Part shown: positions 31,524-41,277 of the stretch, in pieces
Layout: every line of letters begins with the position of its first letter
Position numbering within the stretch: the stretch's first letter is position 1
DNA from: Robertmurraya_A mangrovi
GTDB lineage: Bacteria; Bacillota; Bacilli; Bacillales; Cytobacillaceae
Assembly: GCF_034427655.1 (NCBI RefSeq)
Contig: NZ_JAXOFX010000018.1
Span: 21,262-85,261, forward strand
DNA: 64,000 bases
Reading direction: 5' to 3'
The notes under the pieces: generated by a model
Told to the model about the DNA's origin: nothing
Databases searched by the model: none
What the model saw: only the letters and a program-made list of their open reading frames with translations
Made by a program: the position numbers and the translations under genes

Positions 31524-34500
31524 TTATGCTACCTCTGTTACATCAGCAGATTCTAATTTACTGCCCTTTCTTTTCTTACCAAAACCGCTACCGATTGATC
31601 CAAAAATTCGATAAACAGCTGGAATTAACAATAGTGTAATTAAAGTAGCAAACATTAACCCTGAAATAATAACCGTTGCCATAGGAGCTTGATAATTTCC
31701 TGAGGTTCCCGATGCTAACGCTAACGGTAACATCCCACCAACCGTTGTTAAAGTTGTCATAAAGATTGGACGAATTCGGTTTTTCCCCGCCTCCACTAAC
31801 GCATCTTGAACATTATACCCTTCATTTCTAAGTTGATTCGTTCGATCAATAAGAAGGATAGCATTATTTAGTACAATCCCAATTAACATAATAATCCCCA
31901 TACCGGACATAACACTTAATTCACGTTGAGTTAAAAATAATCCAAGGATAACTCCAACAATCGTCATTGGTATAACTGACATAACAACAACTGGGTGTAT
32001 TAAGTGGTTAAACTGAACAGCCATAACCATGTAAACTAAGAACATTGCAATACCTAGTATTAAAATCATTTCGTTCATTAATTCTTGTTGTTGCTGAAGG
32101 TCACCAGCAACAGAAACAGAATATCCTTTTGGCGCATTAAAATCATCAATCGCTTTTTGAACATCACGGTTAATAGCCCCTAAATCTCTACCTTTAATAT
32201 CTGCAGAAACAGAGATATATCTTTCTCCATCTTGATGAGTAATCTCATTTGGTGTATCCACAGCTTTTAATTCAATAAAAGTAGATAATTTTTTCTCTCC
32301 ATTTGCAGTAGGAACTTTTAGGTCGAGTAGCTTTGTTTTATTATCCGTTTCTTCTTCCCATTTAAGGATGACTGGAACATTTTCCTCGTTAACCGCTAAT
32401 TCACCAACAGGCATTTTCAACATAGCTTGCTCAATAAATTGTTTAATCTGCATTTGAGTAAGACCAGCATCTTCTATTGCCTTTGGTTTTAATTCAATTA
32501 CTTGTTCTATAGAAGTACGTTCAATTGAACTTTTTACTCCTACAATTCCTTTAATATCCTTCAAATCATTAGAAAAATCATTAGCAAGAGCTTTTAATTC
32601 CTCAAAATTTTCGCCTTTAATGATTACTTGAACCGGATAGCCTCCACCACCGGACATTGCCGCACTAACTCCAGTTACAGGGTGAGATTTTTCAAGTTCT
32701 CTTAATGAGCTAAGAATATCTTCATTTACCTCTTTTTGTTCTCTTGTAATATCTTCTTCCTTTGTCATATTAATAACTGTATAAAGCATGTTTCCATTAT
32801 CCATTACATAGTTCGATTCTACGTCTTTAATGGACAACAACGTCTTATTCATTTCCTCTACTAATTCCTCTTTTTCATTGTTTGACAAACCTGTATCAAT
32901 TTGAACCATATACTCCGCATAACGATTTAACATATCTGGCATAATGGTCATTGGAATTTTCGTCACCAATAAAAGAGAACCAGCAAACATTAAGAAGAAA
33001 ATCCCTATAACAGCAAAGCTATATCGTTTCTTCTTTACAACCCAAGCTACTAAATTACTGTATCCTTTTAGAAGAGCGCCTTCTTTTTGATTTCCTTTGG
33101 CTGTTTTTCCTAGTTTTAAAAATTTCTCTGATAACGAAGGAATGAGTGTAAATGAAACAACTACAGAACTAACTAAAGTAATAGCTACAACTGCGGATAA
33201 CATTATCATAAATTGACCCATTTCCCCACCTAGTAAACCGATTGGTAAAAATACTACAATCGTTGTTAACATAGACGAAATAACGGCTGAAGCTACTTCT
33301 TTCGTTCCCTCAATAACGGCTTCAAAACTTTTAATCCCTTGCTCTTTCTTTCTATATATAGATTCTAAGATTACGATAGATGAGTCTACCATCATCCCAA
33401 TTCCCAAACCTAAACCAATTAATGTAAGAATATTAAAGCTATAATCGAATACCCACATGGAAGCAAAAGTTAACAATACTGATGTAGGAATAGAAAGCCC
33501 AACAATTATGGTTGCTCTTATGTTTCTTAAGAATAACAGTAGAATAACAACTGCAATTACCCCACCAATAACGATATTCGAAGTAACACCGTCAATGGAC
33601 TCTTTCACATAATCAGCTTGTGCCACCATTTCATTTAATTCAAATCCTTGAATTAGCTTTTCGTCTCTAATCTTTTTAATTTCAGCACGTACTGCTTCGG
33701 CCATCTCAATTTGAGTAGCATCAGAAACTCTGCCAACTTCAACAAAGATAAATTCCTTTGATCCATTTTTCCACACATTAGATGACGCTTCTAAAGGTTT
33801 CATCGATACGTCTGCAATTTCTTTTAATTCAATATATCCCGTTTGTGTAGGAATTTTTATTTTTTTAATGTCTTCAACATTTTCTAACTTTGTGTTCCAT
33901 CTTAAAGAGGAAGAATCTTTTTCAGCACTTAGCTCTCCAAGGGTTGCTTCCGTATTTGATTGTTGGATAATACTTAGAACTTGTGAAACATCTAGAGAGT
34001 TATCATTAATTTTGTTTCGTTTAATTTCAATCGTGATTTCATGTTCTTGTATTCCTGATAAATTTACATCTCTAACTTCCTTTAAATCTTCTAATCTTGG
34101 TTCTAAAACGTTTTTGGCAAATGAAGTGATTTCTTCCATGTTGCTCCCGGACACATCCATAAAGAAGTCATAGCTTTGACTAGTTCCATATTGTCCTGAG
34201 AAAACGTCTTTAACCCCTGACATGTCAGATGTTGAGGATGTTACCACTGACTCTAATTCCTTATATAGCTCTTCTCCTCTGCCGCTCTCAAAGGTAACAT
34301 CTAAGTTAATTCTGCCAACATTGGTTGTTGAAGTTACCTCTTCAACCCCATCTATTCCTTTTATTTGTTTCTCTAAAGGGGTGGTAATTGTTCTTTCTAC
34401 TTCAATTGCTGCCATATCTCCTGCATCAATAACGACATAAGCTCCGTCAAATTCTAGTGATGGTAGTAATTCCTTATCTAGTTTTAATACAGAATAACTC

Positions 34501-34574
34501 CCCACTAATAGAACTAGCACGGTCATTAAACCAATCAATATTTTTCTATTAACAATAAATTTAATTAAATTCAT
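31524..34574 (-). CDS. RND-family multidrug/lipopeptide exporter (SwrC-like)
   Basis: A 1016-residue proton-driven exporter with the two-fold RND layout: TM1, a large extracellular porter loop, six helices, then the same again. Visible signatures are FIVNRKILIGLMTVLVLLVG at the start, LEKQIKGIDGVEEVTS, the membrane motif GLGLGIGMMVDSSIVILESI with the proton-relay acids of TM4, GQFMIMLSAVVAITLVSS, and GIGIVLNNAILLIDR-type GIVLNNAILLIDRTNQLR in the second half. SwrC is the usual Gram-positive relative (surfactin resistance). ATG 34574 follows GGGAGGAACAGAG; a TTG five codons earlier lies in that site. No membrane-fusion gene is adjacent. The promoter is described separately. Confidence 0.9.
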   Translation of the reverse strand: MNLIKFIVNRKILIGLMTVLVLLVGSYSVLKLDKELLPSLEFDGAYVVIDAGDMAAIEVERTITTPLEKQIKGIDGVEEVTSTTNVGRINLDVTFESGRGEELYKELESVVTSSTSDMSGVKDVFSGQYGTSQSYDFFMDVSGSNMEEITSFAKNVLEPRLEDLKEVRDVNLSGIQEHEITIEIKRNKINDNSLDVSQVLSIIQQSNTEATLGELSAEKDSSSLRWNTKLENVEDIKKIKIPTQTGYIELKEIADVSMKPLEASSNVWKNGSKEFIFVEVGRVSDATQIEMAEAVRAEIKKIRDEKLIQGFELNEMVAQADYVKESIDGVTSNIVIGGVIAVVILLLFLRNIRATIIVGLSIPTSVLLTFASMWVFDYSFNILTLIGLGLGIGMMVDSSIVILESIYRKKEQGIKSFEAVIEGTKEVASAVISSMLTTIVVFLPIGLLGGEMGQFMIMLSAVVAITLVSSVVVSFTLIPSLSEKFLKLGKTAKGNQKEGALLKGYSNLVAWVVKKKRYSFAVIGIFFLMFAGSLLLVTKIPMTIMPDMLNRYAEYMVQIDTGLSNNEKEELVEEMNKTLLSIKDVESNYVMDNGNMLYTVINMTKEEDITREQKEVNEDILSSLRELEKSHPVTGVSAAMSGGGGYPVQVIIKGENFEELKALANDFSNDLKDIKGIVGVKSSIERTSIEQVIELKPKAIEDAGLTQMQIKQFIEQAMLKMPVGELAVNEENVPVILKWEEETDNKTKLLDLKVPTANGEKKLSTFIELKAVDTPNEITHQDGERYISVSADIKGRDLGAINRDVQKAIDDFNAPKGYSVSVAGDLQQQQELMNEMILILGIAMFLVYMVMAVQFNHLIHPVVVMSVIPMTIVGVILGLFLTQRELSVMSGMGIIMLIGIVLNNAILLIDRTNQLRNEGYNVQDALVEAGKNRIRPIFMTTLTTVGGMLPLALASGTSGNYQAPMATVIISGLMFATLITLLLIPAVYRIFGSIGSGFGKKRKGSKLESADVTEVA

Positions 34575-34657
34575 CTCTGTTCCTCCCAATATTATATAAA
34601 CAAAATTACCTATTACTTTTAAACTATACCGTCCTCAAAAAACACACTCAGTTTAGA

Positions 34658-34687
34658 ATTATATACATAATATGGGTATTATGTCTA
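34658..34687 (-). promoter_or_regulatory. RND exporter promoter with palindromic operator in the spacer
   Basis: On the minus strand TAGACA (34687-34682), an 18-bp spacer, and a consensus TATAAT (34663-34658). A perfect inverted repeat, ACATAATA-TGGG-TATTATGT (34665-34684), fills the spacer. Such placement suits a repressor that blocks RNA polymerase. The rest of the 386-bp gap (34575-34960) has no gene; it also holds the promoter region of the forward DUF2935 gene. Confidence 0.5.
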
Positions 34688-34960
34688 TAATTACATAAAC
34701 TTTAATTACTACTTATATCCCGATATTCTCCTTTCATTTGGTCACCTTCATCTAATCATTATCTTATCCGACAAAAGGATTTCCAAAAACATCCTGTAGC
34801 TTTATCTTTTTCTAAGACCTGAGACTTACTTGGTTGTCAAACCGATTAAACTATCGAACTTCAAAAGCTTACATAACTTTTAAAGATAGATGGAATGAAA
34901 CAAAATTTTTCTAATAAGGATTAATAAAAGTATGTAATCCGCAATAGGGAGGAAAATTAA

Positions 34961-35791
34961 ATGGCTTATGTACCAATCAATCCCCTCGAAGAGCATCAAT
35001 TTTGGTTAGAGATATTAGAGGACCATGCTTACTTTATTAGAGATTACCTATCCCCTGCCGAAACGGTATGGGTCAATCAAGCACAGCAATTTATTTACTG
35101 GTTTCAGCAGGTTCAAAGGGAGTTAGCTAATTTAAGACCTGGAATGGCCCTGAATTCACAAGAAATGATTAATTTTGCCAAAAGGGCATATGAGGTTTCT
35201 TCTCAATATTATCTTTTTGAAGGACATATGTTGAATCTCCGACTTAATAACCAAGTAAACCTAAATTTGACACCGTCCTATCTTAATGGAACATTGAGCG
35301 AAAATAGGGAGTATTTAAGAATCTTACAGCATTACATAGTGGGATCAGACTTTGAACCACTTTCTTTTACGGCCTTACTAGATCTATGGCTTCAAGACCA
35401 GCTTGGTCACGTATTACTAATTACTAGAATGCTTGATGGGGTGGAGTTTGATATTATTCAGCAAGCCAATGTCCTAAGAGGTGAATTCTCTCAACATATT
35501 GTTAAGAATACCGCTATGAAAGGTTATTTACTTTTCGCTCAACAGGGCTTCCCTATTCAAATCAGATTTGCACATGAAGTAGCTGCTTCGGTTGTAAAAT
35601 TTAATCTAATCGTTCAAAGAACCATTCAGCTTTATAAAAATAATGCCCTAATTAACCAATCCACTTTACGATTTTTAGAACACCATTTCCCGGAATCCTG
35701 TTATTTCATGAAAAAGCTTTCCTACTATGCACCGCAAATTGAATATCCAGCATGTGGTTTAAGTAAGAAGGATTATCGTCAGTTAAAATAG
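34961..35791 (+). CDS. DUF2935 helical-bundle protein
   Basis: A 276-residue soluble protein built of two similar helical halves. The first opens EEHQFWLEILEDHAYFIRDYL, the second has FTALLDLWLQDQLGHVLLITRML. Regularly placed His, Glu and Asp in these helices resemble ferritin-like/hemerythrin-like metal sites, and DUF2935 proteins are common in Bacillus. Function is not known; a metal-binding role is an inference from fold. It starts at ATG 34961 behind GGGAGGA. It is followed 81 bp later by the DUF421 gene in the same direction and no terminator lies between, so they may be co-transcribed. Confidence 0.8.
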   Translation: MAYVPINPLEEHQFWLEILEDHAYFIRDYLSPAETVWVNQAQQFIYWFQQVQRELANLRPGMALNSQEMINFAKRAYEVSSQYYLFEGHMLNLRLNNQVNLNLTPSYLNGTLSENREYLRILQHYIVGSDFEPLSFTALLDLWLQDQLGHVLLITRMLDGVEFDIIQQANVLRGEFSQHIVKNTAMKGYLLFAQQGFPIQIRFAHEVAASVVKFNLIVQRTIQLYKNNALINQSTLRFLEHHFPESCYFMKKLSYYAPQIEYPACGLSKKDYRQLK

Positions 35792-35872
35792 GGAAATTTC
35801 ACCTCATACCGTCTTAAATCTTGGTAGATTGGTCAACCTACTAATATTTAGGAGAATATGGGGTGTTTTTAA

Positions 35873-36598
35873 TTGGATCATGTCATAGATTTACTAAAAG
35901 TACTGGGAAGAATTTATACCATCTTACCTTTATTATTAGTGGTTACATTAATGATGGGAAAACGTTCAATAGGAGAGCTTCCTGTCTTTGACTTTTTAAC
36001 CATTCTTGTATTGGGCTCGGTTGTGGGGGCAGATATTGCGGATCCTGCTGTAAATCATCTTTTTACTTTTATTGCTGTAATTGCCATTGGACTTCTTCAA
36101 TATTTCGTATCAAAACTGAAAATTAACCATAGAAAAGTTGGCAGATTACTAACCTTTGAGCCGACCATTGTGATCTATAAAGGTGAATTTCAAGTGAATA
36201 ATATGAAAGAAATAAAATATTCTCTTGATAATGTCTTACAAATGCTACGTGAGGAAAATGTATTTAATGTTAGTGATGTGGAATTAGCTATTATTGAAGC
36301 AAATGGAAAACTGTCAGTCAAACTAATTCCTTCAAAGGAGGTTACGAGAGTAGAGCATCTTCACTCCACTTCAAAAAATAATGGCCTAGAACTTCCCGTT
36401 ATCATAGATGGAGTGTTATATCAAAATGTATTATCTTCATTAAATTTAAATGAGCAATGGTTGAAAAAACAACTTTTCAATCAAGGAGTAACCGATGTTC
36501 AATCCGTCTTTTTTGCCTCAGTGAATCAAGCACATGAGATTCATTTTTCTTTAAAGGACGATAAAAATAAACCTACATATCCTTTAATCCTTCATTAG
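35873..36598 (+). CDS. DUF421 (YetF/YcaP-family) membrane protein
   Basis: A 241-residue protein with about three N-terminal membrane helices and a cytosolic C-terminal domain. DUF421 hallmarks are LMMGKRSIGELPVFDFLTILVLGSVVGADIADP (in pieces) and, after the membrane part, PTIVIYKGEFQVNNMKEIKYSLDNVLQMLREENVFNVSDVELAIIE (in pieces). Two copies of the cytosolic fold are usual in YetF. The family is linked to spore or envelope functions in Bacillus but has no defined reaction. The start is TTG 35873 with GGGGTG upstream; an ATG at 35858 opens only a four-codon frame. Confidence 0.82.
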   Translation: MDHVIDLLKVLGRIYTILPLLLVVTLMMGKRSIGELPVFDFLTILVLGSVVGADIADPAVNHLFTFIAVIAIGLLQYFVSKLKINHRKVGRLLTFEPTIVIYKGEFQVNNMKEIKYSLDNVLQMLREENVFNVSDVELAIIEANGKLSVKLIPSKEVTRVEHLHSTSKNNGLELPVIIDGVLYQNVLSSLNLNEQWLKKQLFNQGVTDVQSVFFASVNQAHEIHFSLKDDKNKPTYPLILH

Positions 36599-36638
36599 CA
36601 TCGGGCATTTAAGGGAAAAGTTGCTTTTAATAACGTAG

Positions 36639-36677
36639 AAAAGTGGAACGAGTATATTAATTCCTCGTCCCACTTTA
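36639..36677. terminator. Bidirectional intrinsic terminator
   Basis: AAAGTGGAACGAG and CTCGTCCCACTTT pair with one mismatch around an 11-nt AT-rich loop, between the converging DUF421 and GH65 genes. Confidence 0.75.
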
Positions 36678-36700
36678 ATTAGTTTCGAATTATTTTTTTG

Positions 36701-38998
36701 TCAGCTTCGTAATGGTACCTCTAAAGCTTTATCTCCGCTCACCTCGTAAGATTGCTCATAAATCATTACTTCTAAATTGTTTCCTTCTTCAATCGTTACG
36801 TTTACGTTGTTTTTATCAATTGATATTTTAAGCAGTCGACCTTGAAATTGAAGGGAAAATGCGAGAGAATCCCACTGTTTCGGAATAGACGGATTAAAAT
36901 AGATCCCAGATTCTTTCACTCGCAGTCCAGCAAATCCAAATACAATGGCCATCCATGTTCCACCCATGTTCGCCATATGGAGACCATCTTTTGTATTTCC
37001 ATGGGTATTATCAAGGTCTAGGCGTGCAGTCTCAATAAAGTAATCATAAGCCTTGTCATAATATCCTACTTTTGCAGCCATGATGCTAAATACACATGAA
37101 GATAAAGAAGAATCGTGGGTTGTAATCTTCTCATAATAATCAAATGATTTTTTAATGACCGACATATCTTGCTCGTCCTCTAATAAAAAGTGAGCAAGGA
37201 CTGTATCCGCTTGTTTACATACTTGATAACGATACAATGTGAGCGGATGGTAATTTAACAACAATGGATAATGATCCTCCGGTGTATGTTCAAAATCCCA
37301 AATTGCTTTCTGTAGAAAAGTATCATCTTGGGGGTTAATATTTAAGCTTTCATCAAAAGGAAGATACATTTTCTCCGCAGCTTCTTCCCATGAAGACTCT
37401 TCATTTCCTCCGATATTTAAACGCTTTATTAATCCTCCGTATTGCTCCGGATATCTTTCTTTTAATAATGACAATGATTTAGCCGCCCATTTTAAATTAT
37501 GCTTAGCCATTACATTTGTATAATAGTTATTATTTACAATACATGTATACTCATCCGGTCCTGTCACGGCATCAATTTTAAATTTCCCATCATGATAATG
37601 TCCCGTATCTATCCAAAGTCTTGCAGTCTCAATCAATACTTCCGCTCCAAAATCCCTTAAAAATTCAAGGTCATTTGTTGCTAAAAAATATTGAATATAG
37701 CTATAAGCAACATCTGCACTTATGTGATATTGAGCCGTTCCTGCCGGAAAATAAGCGGAACTTTCTGATCCGGAAATGGTTCTCCATGGAAAAAGTGCTC
37801 CTTGTTTATGTCCCATTTCTTTCGCACGGTTTCTAGCTCCATCCAAAATCGAATAGCGATATAATAGAAGTTGTTTGGCCAAGTCCGGTTTAGTCATTAA
37901 GAACACTGGGACCATATATATCTCTGTATCCCAGAAATAATGTCCTTCATATCCTTCACCTGAAAGACCTTTTGCAGAAATGTTCGAGTAACGATCACGT
38001 CCGGCTGATTGCAATAAATGATAAAGGTTAAAGCGTAGTCCCTCTTGGAGAGATTCATCCCCTTTAATCTCGATACCAGCATGTTTCCAGAAATCTTTTA
38101 AATAGTTTTCTTGGTTTTCCAACCAATGGCTAAAAGTTTGATTTCCAATCTTTGCATGAAGTTCAATAGCCGTCTGAATGGGATGATCGCCATGTCTTAA
38201 CGTATCCGTAAAAACACTAGTTTTTGTAAAAGTAACCTTTTCTGCTAAATCAAAGGTAAAGATCGTTTCGATGGACTGTGTGCCTTCTTTATGGTTGATT
38301 TCTCCTTCTACAGACAGCTGATAAGAAGCAGCACATGCCGCTCTTAGCTTAGAACGATAGGTCTCCACTTCAACGGCGGCAACACTTCCCTCTAACTTAC
38401 TTTCTGTTACCTCTAGCCTTTTAGCATGTCCTGAGGCAACACGAGGATCATTTTTATCAACAAAATTAGAAACATCCCCATTTACATTAGAAAAAATTTT
38501 AACAATCCCATTAAAGTTTACTGGTTCTACTTCTATTTCTTGAATAAAAAACTCTAAATGATTGAACGAAACTAATCTTTTAAAATGAATTTTCACTTCT
38601 TTTCCAGATGGTGATTTCCAGTGTATATGTCTCTCCGAATAACCTTTATCAAAGTGAAGTGCTCTTTCATAAGAAATTACTTCACCTGACTTCCCGAATA
38701 GGGAAAACCACTCTTCCTCACCATCATGAACAAGTGCCACTTTTATCGTTTGACTATCAATAATATTCAAAAGCTTTTGCTGCGTTTCCGGAAATGCATA
38801 AAGCTTCTCACCATAAGTAATATCCGTAATATCATGGAATGCATTTATGTAAGTTCCACGTATGGTCTTTGCTTCTTCTGTATAACCTTCTTCAAAGTTA
38901 CCTCTAACACCTAAATAACCGTTCCCAGTAAAATATAAGCTCTCTTCTGTTAACAGGTCTTCAACATTCAATCTATTGGACTTAATACTCCACGTCAT
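36701..38998 (-). CDS. GH65 disaccharide phosphorylase (maltose/kojibiose/trehalose type)
   Basis: A 765-residue cytosolic phosphorylase starting at ATG 38998 (AGAGGTGG upstream; the longer TTG start lies before that site). GH65 domains: an N-terminal beta-sandwich (residues about 1-260), linker helices, an (alpha/alpha)6 barrel (about 310-690) and a C-terminal beta-sheet. The general acid is Glu483 in DAVTGPDEYTCIVNNNYYTN. GHYFWDTEIYMVPVF and the phosphate-site region LHMANMGGTWMAIVFGFAGLR are conserved. It splits an alpha-glucoside with phosphate, giving beta-glucose-1-phosphate; the linkage (1,4, 1,2, 1,3 or 1,1) is not readable by eye. No beta-phosphoglucomutase gene is adjacent. It is downstream of the ABC permeases, so the importer probably feeds it. 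Confidence 0.88.
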   Translation of the reverse strand: MTWSIKSNRLNVEDLLTEESLYFTGNGYLGVRGNFEEGYTEEAKTIRGTYINAFHDITDITYGEKLYAFPETQQKLLNIIDSQTIKVALVHDGEEEWFSLFGKSGEVISYERALHFDKGYSERHIHWKSPSGKEVKIHFKRLVSFNHLEFFIQEIEVEPVNFNGIVKIFSNVNGDVSNFVDKNDPRVASGHAKRLEVTESKLEGSVAAVEVETYRSKLRAACAASYQLSVEGEINHKEGTQSIETIFTFDLAEKVTFTKTSVFTDTLRHGDHPIQTAIELHAKIGNQTFSHWLENQENYLKDFWKHAGIEIKGDESLQEGLRFNLYHLLQSAGRDRYSNISAKGLSGEGYEGHYFWDTEIYMVPVFLMTKPDLAKQLLLYRYSILDGARNRAKEMGHKQGALFPWRTISGSESSAYFPAGTAQYHISADVAYSYIQYFLATNDLEFLRDFGAEVLIETARLWIDTGHYHDGKFKIDAVTGPDEYTCIVNNNYYTNVMAKHNLKWAAKSLSLLKERYPEQYGGLIKRLNIGGNEESSWEEAAEKMYLPFDESLNINPQDDTFLQKAIWDFEHTPEDHYPLLLNYHPLTLYRYQVCKQADTVLAHFLLEDEQDMSVIKKSFDYYEKITTHDSSLSSCVFSIMAAKVGYYDKAYDYFIETARLDLDNTHGNTKDGLHMANMGGTWMAIVFGFAGLRVKESGIYFNPSIPKQWDSLAFSLQFQGRLLKISIDKNNVNVTIEEGNNLEVMIYEQSYEVSGDKALEVPLRS

Positions 38999-39093
38999 TA
39001 ATAAGCCACCTCTATTGTTAATCAATCTCCACTGCTTTCAATATCTAACATTTTTTATCGTTTGTCTGAAAAGGCATTACAGAACTCCATAGA

Positions 39094-39927
39094 TTATTCT
39101 TTTACCCCACCAGATGTAAGTCCAGATACAATCTGCTTTTGGAAAAATAAGACGATTATTAATGTTGGAATGGTAACAATCGCCGTAGCTGCTGCCACCT
39201 CTCCCCAAAGAATTTCAAATTGTGTTCTCAAAAAAGAAATAGCAACAGGGACCGTATGATACCTTTGATTTGAATTGAGGGTAATCGTTAATAAAAACTC
39301 ATTCCAAGCTGAAATAAACGTAATAATAGCTGTGGTAAAAACACCTGGTGCAGCTAATGGGAAGACGATTTTATATAGAGTTTGGAATGGTGTTGCTCCG
39401 TCAATTCTTGCCGACTCCTCTAATGCAAGCGGAATCTGGTTAAAATGAGTAACCAATATCCATACGGCCATCGGTAGTGTAATGGTTGAATAAGGTAGGA
39501 CAATGGCATAGCTGTTCAGTAAGTTTAAATCAAGGAACATATTATAAACTGGTCCTGTAATAATCATCTGTGGAAACATAGAAACAGCTAGTATTAATCC
39601 AAGCAGGATGTTCTTTCCTTTAAACTCAAAACGTGAAATGGCATAAGCAGTAAAAGTCGCTACTACTATAACATAAACAGTCGTTACAGTTGCTACGATT
39701 AAACTATTTTTAATTCCATTTAATATTCCTTTTTCAAATAGTACGGTAATGTAATTTCTTAAAGTTGGATCTTGAGGGATGACCCTGAATGCCCCTTCTC
39801 CAAAAATTTCACCTGATGTTTTAAACGATGTAATAAAGATCCAGAAGAAAGGAAAAACCATGATAAATAAATACAAGACCACAAATATACCAAATACAAG
39901 CAAGAGTTTTCTCTTCGATGACTCCAT
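39094..39927 (-). CDS. Sugar ABC transporter permease, MalG type
   Basis: A 277-residue permease with six membrane helices. The cytoplasmic EAA loop that docks the ATPase reads LALEESARIDGATPFQTLYKIVFPLAAPG near residue 180 (in pieces). The N-terminal FPFFWIFITSFKTSGEIF and the closing SGLTSGGVKE are standard for MalG-type partners. ATG 39927 follows GGAGGAGG. It lies 15 bp downstream of the MalF-type gene and upstream of GH65. No ATP-binding gene is nearby; in Bacillus the multitask ATPase MsmX often energises such orphan importers. Confidence 0.92.
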   Translation of the reverse strand: MESSKRKLLLVFGIFVVLYLFIMVFPFFWIFITSFKTSGEIFGEGAFRVIPQDPTLRNYITVLFEKGILNGIKNSLIVATVTTVYVIVVATFTAYAISRFEFKGKNILLGLILAVSMFPQMIITGPVYNMFLDLNLLNSYAIVLPYSTITLPMAVWILVTHFNQIPLALEESARIDGATPFQTLYKIVFPLAAPGVFTTAIITFISAWNEFLLTITLNSNQRYHTVPVAISFLRTQFEILWGEVAAATAIVTIPTLIIVLFFQKQIVSGLTSGGVKE

Positions 39928-39942
39928 GTTGATTTCCTCCTC

Positions 39943-41157
39943 CTAGCTTTTCTCCATTAGATTTGCCCCAAGTATTTTCACAAACAGTATGGCAATAAGA
40001 GCTACACATACAAACATAAGCATAACGATGATTGAACCGTATCCAAAGTTGGTTTGGCCAAACATCACCTTGTATGTATAAATCGATAAAGTTTCGGTAG
40101 CTCCTCCTGGTCCTCCACCCGTCAAAACGAAAATCAAATCAAATACTCGGAAAGCATCTAGAGTACGGAAGAGCAATGCAACTAAAATAGAAGGTTTTAA
40201 CAACGGTAAAGTGACAAGAAAAAACGATTGTATTTTTGTTGCTCCATCTATTGAAGAAGCTTCATATAAGGAGCCAGGGATGTTTTGTAATCCAGCTAAT
40301 AATAACAAGGCCATATAAGGAGTGGTTTTCCATACGTCAGCTAAAATAGTCGAAAACATCGCACCTGTACCCGATAATAATAAATCTCTTGAATCTCGTA
40401 CAAGACCGATATTTTCGAAAAATAAAGCAACGATTCCACTACTTCCATCATATAAGTAACTCCACATGAGAGCGGCCACCGCGGTAGGGATTGCCCAAGG
40501 AATTAATGATGTCGTACGAATAACCCCTTGTCCAAAAATAGCTTTATTTAAAATTAAAGCTAAACCAAGACCTAAGATTAACTCAAAAAATACAGACACC
40601 ACCGTAAAAATCAACGTGTTTCCTAATGCAATTCCAATTCTAGAATCCGAAAAGGCACTTGTAAAACCTTTTAGGCCAACAAAGTTGGATGGAATGATAC
40701 TATTCTGAAAATCATCTACTAATGCAGGTAAATCCTCTTGATAAATAAGCTCATACTTCTCATTTAGCGTGGCGACTAATGAAGAAACATCTTGATGAAG
40801 GTTCTCTATTTGTTCTCTCTGTTCCGCACTAATGGTAATAACGCCTTGCTCTTCTTTAAATTGAGTACTTACTTCCTCTATTTTAGAAATGGCATCATTT
40901 ACACCCGCTTGGTCATTTGAATCTGTAATGTTCGTGAGTTCCTCTTCTAAAAACATGGAAACATACATCTGTGTTTCATTAAATAAACTGACATTGAAGC
41001 GTTCGCTTAAATATAGTCCGGCTTTTTGTTGGTTATTTAATTGGTAGTCAAAGAAGGTATAGGACAATGATTGAATGACTGGCCATAAAGAGAAGACCCC
41101 TAATAATAAAATCGTTGGAAGGATAAACAAAAATTCCTTAAACCCCAGCTTTTTCAT
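39943..41157 (-). CDS. Sugar ABC transporter permease, MalF type, with large first-loop insertion
   Basis: A 404-residue permease, about 100 residues longer than usual six-helix MalF-type partners. TM1 is followed by SYTFFDYQLN, where typical permeases continue at once with the N-F-V-G-L-x-x-F/Y motif. Here that motif (SNFVGLKGF) comes only after an Asp/Glu/Gln-rich helical insertion of roughly 110 residues (about 43-155). The rest is ordinary, including the EAA loop LYEASSIDGATKIQSFFLVTLPLLKPS. ATG 41157 is preceded by AGGAAAGGGTG. A stem-loop lies in the gap to the binding-protein gene. The insertion faces outside and may contact the binding protein; that is an inference. Confidence 0.88.
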   Translation of the reverse strand: MKKLGFKEFLFILPTILLLGVFSLWPVIQSLSYTFFDYQLNNQQKAGLYLSERFNVSLFNETQMYVSMFLEEELTNITDSNDQAGVNDAISKIEEVSTQFKEEQGVITISAEQREQIENLHQDVSSLVATLNEKYELIYQEDLPALVDDFQNSIIPSNFVGLKGFTSAFSDSRIGIALGNTLIFTVVSVFFELILGLGLALILNKAIFGQGVIRTTSLIPWAIPTAVAALMWSYLYDGSSGIVALFFENIGLVRDSRDLLLSGTGAMFSTILADVWKTTPYMALLLLAGLQNIPGSLYEASSIDGATKIQSFFLVTLPLLKPSILVALLFRTLDAFRVFDLIFVLTGGGPGGATETLSIYTYKVMFGQTNFGYGSIIVMLMFVCVALIAILFVKILGANLMEKS

Positions 41158-41198
41158 CCTTTTCACCCTTTCCTAAGCTATTATCAATGCTTAAACAA

Positions 41199-41235
41199 AG
41201 AGGTCTGACCCAAACTAATAGGGTCAGACCCCTCT
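41199..41235. repeat. GGTCTGACCC stem-loop between binding-protein and permease genes
   Basis: AGAGGTCTGACCC pairs with GGGTCAGACCCCTCT with one bulged base and a 9-nt loop. Without a T-run on the minus strand it is more likely an mRNA-stabilising or processing element that raises binding-protein over permease expression, or a dispersed palindromic unit of the kind common in Bacillus. Confidence 0.55.
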
Positions 41236-41277
41236 ACAAACCAATCGGGATACAGTCAAAAAATTATAATGAAACGG

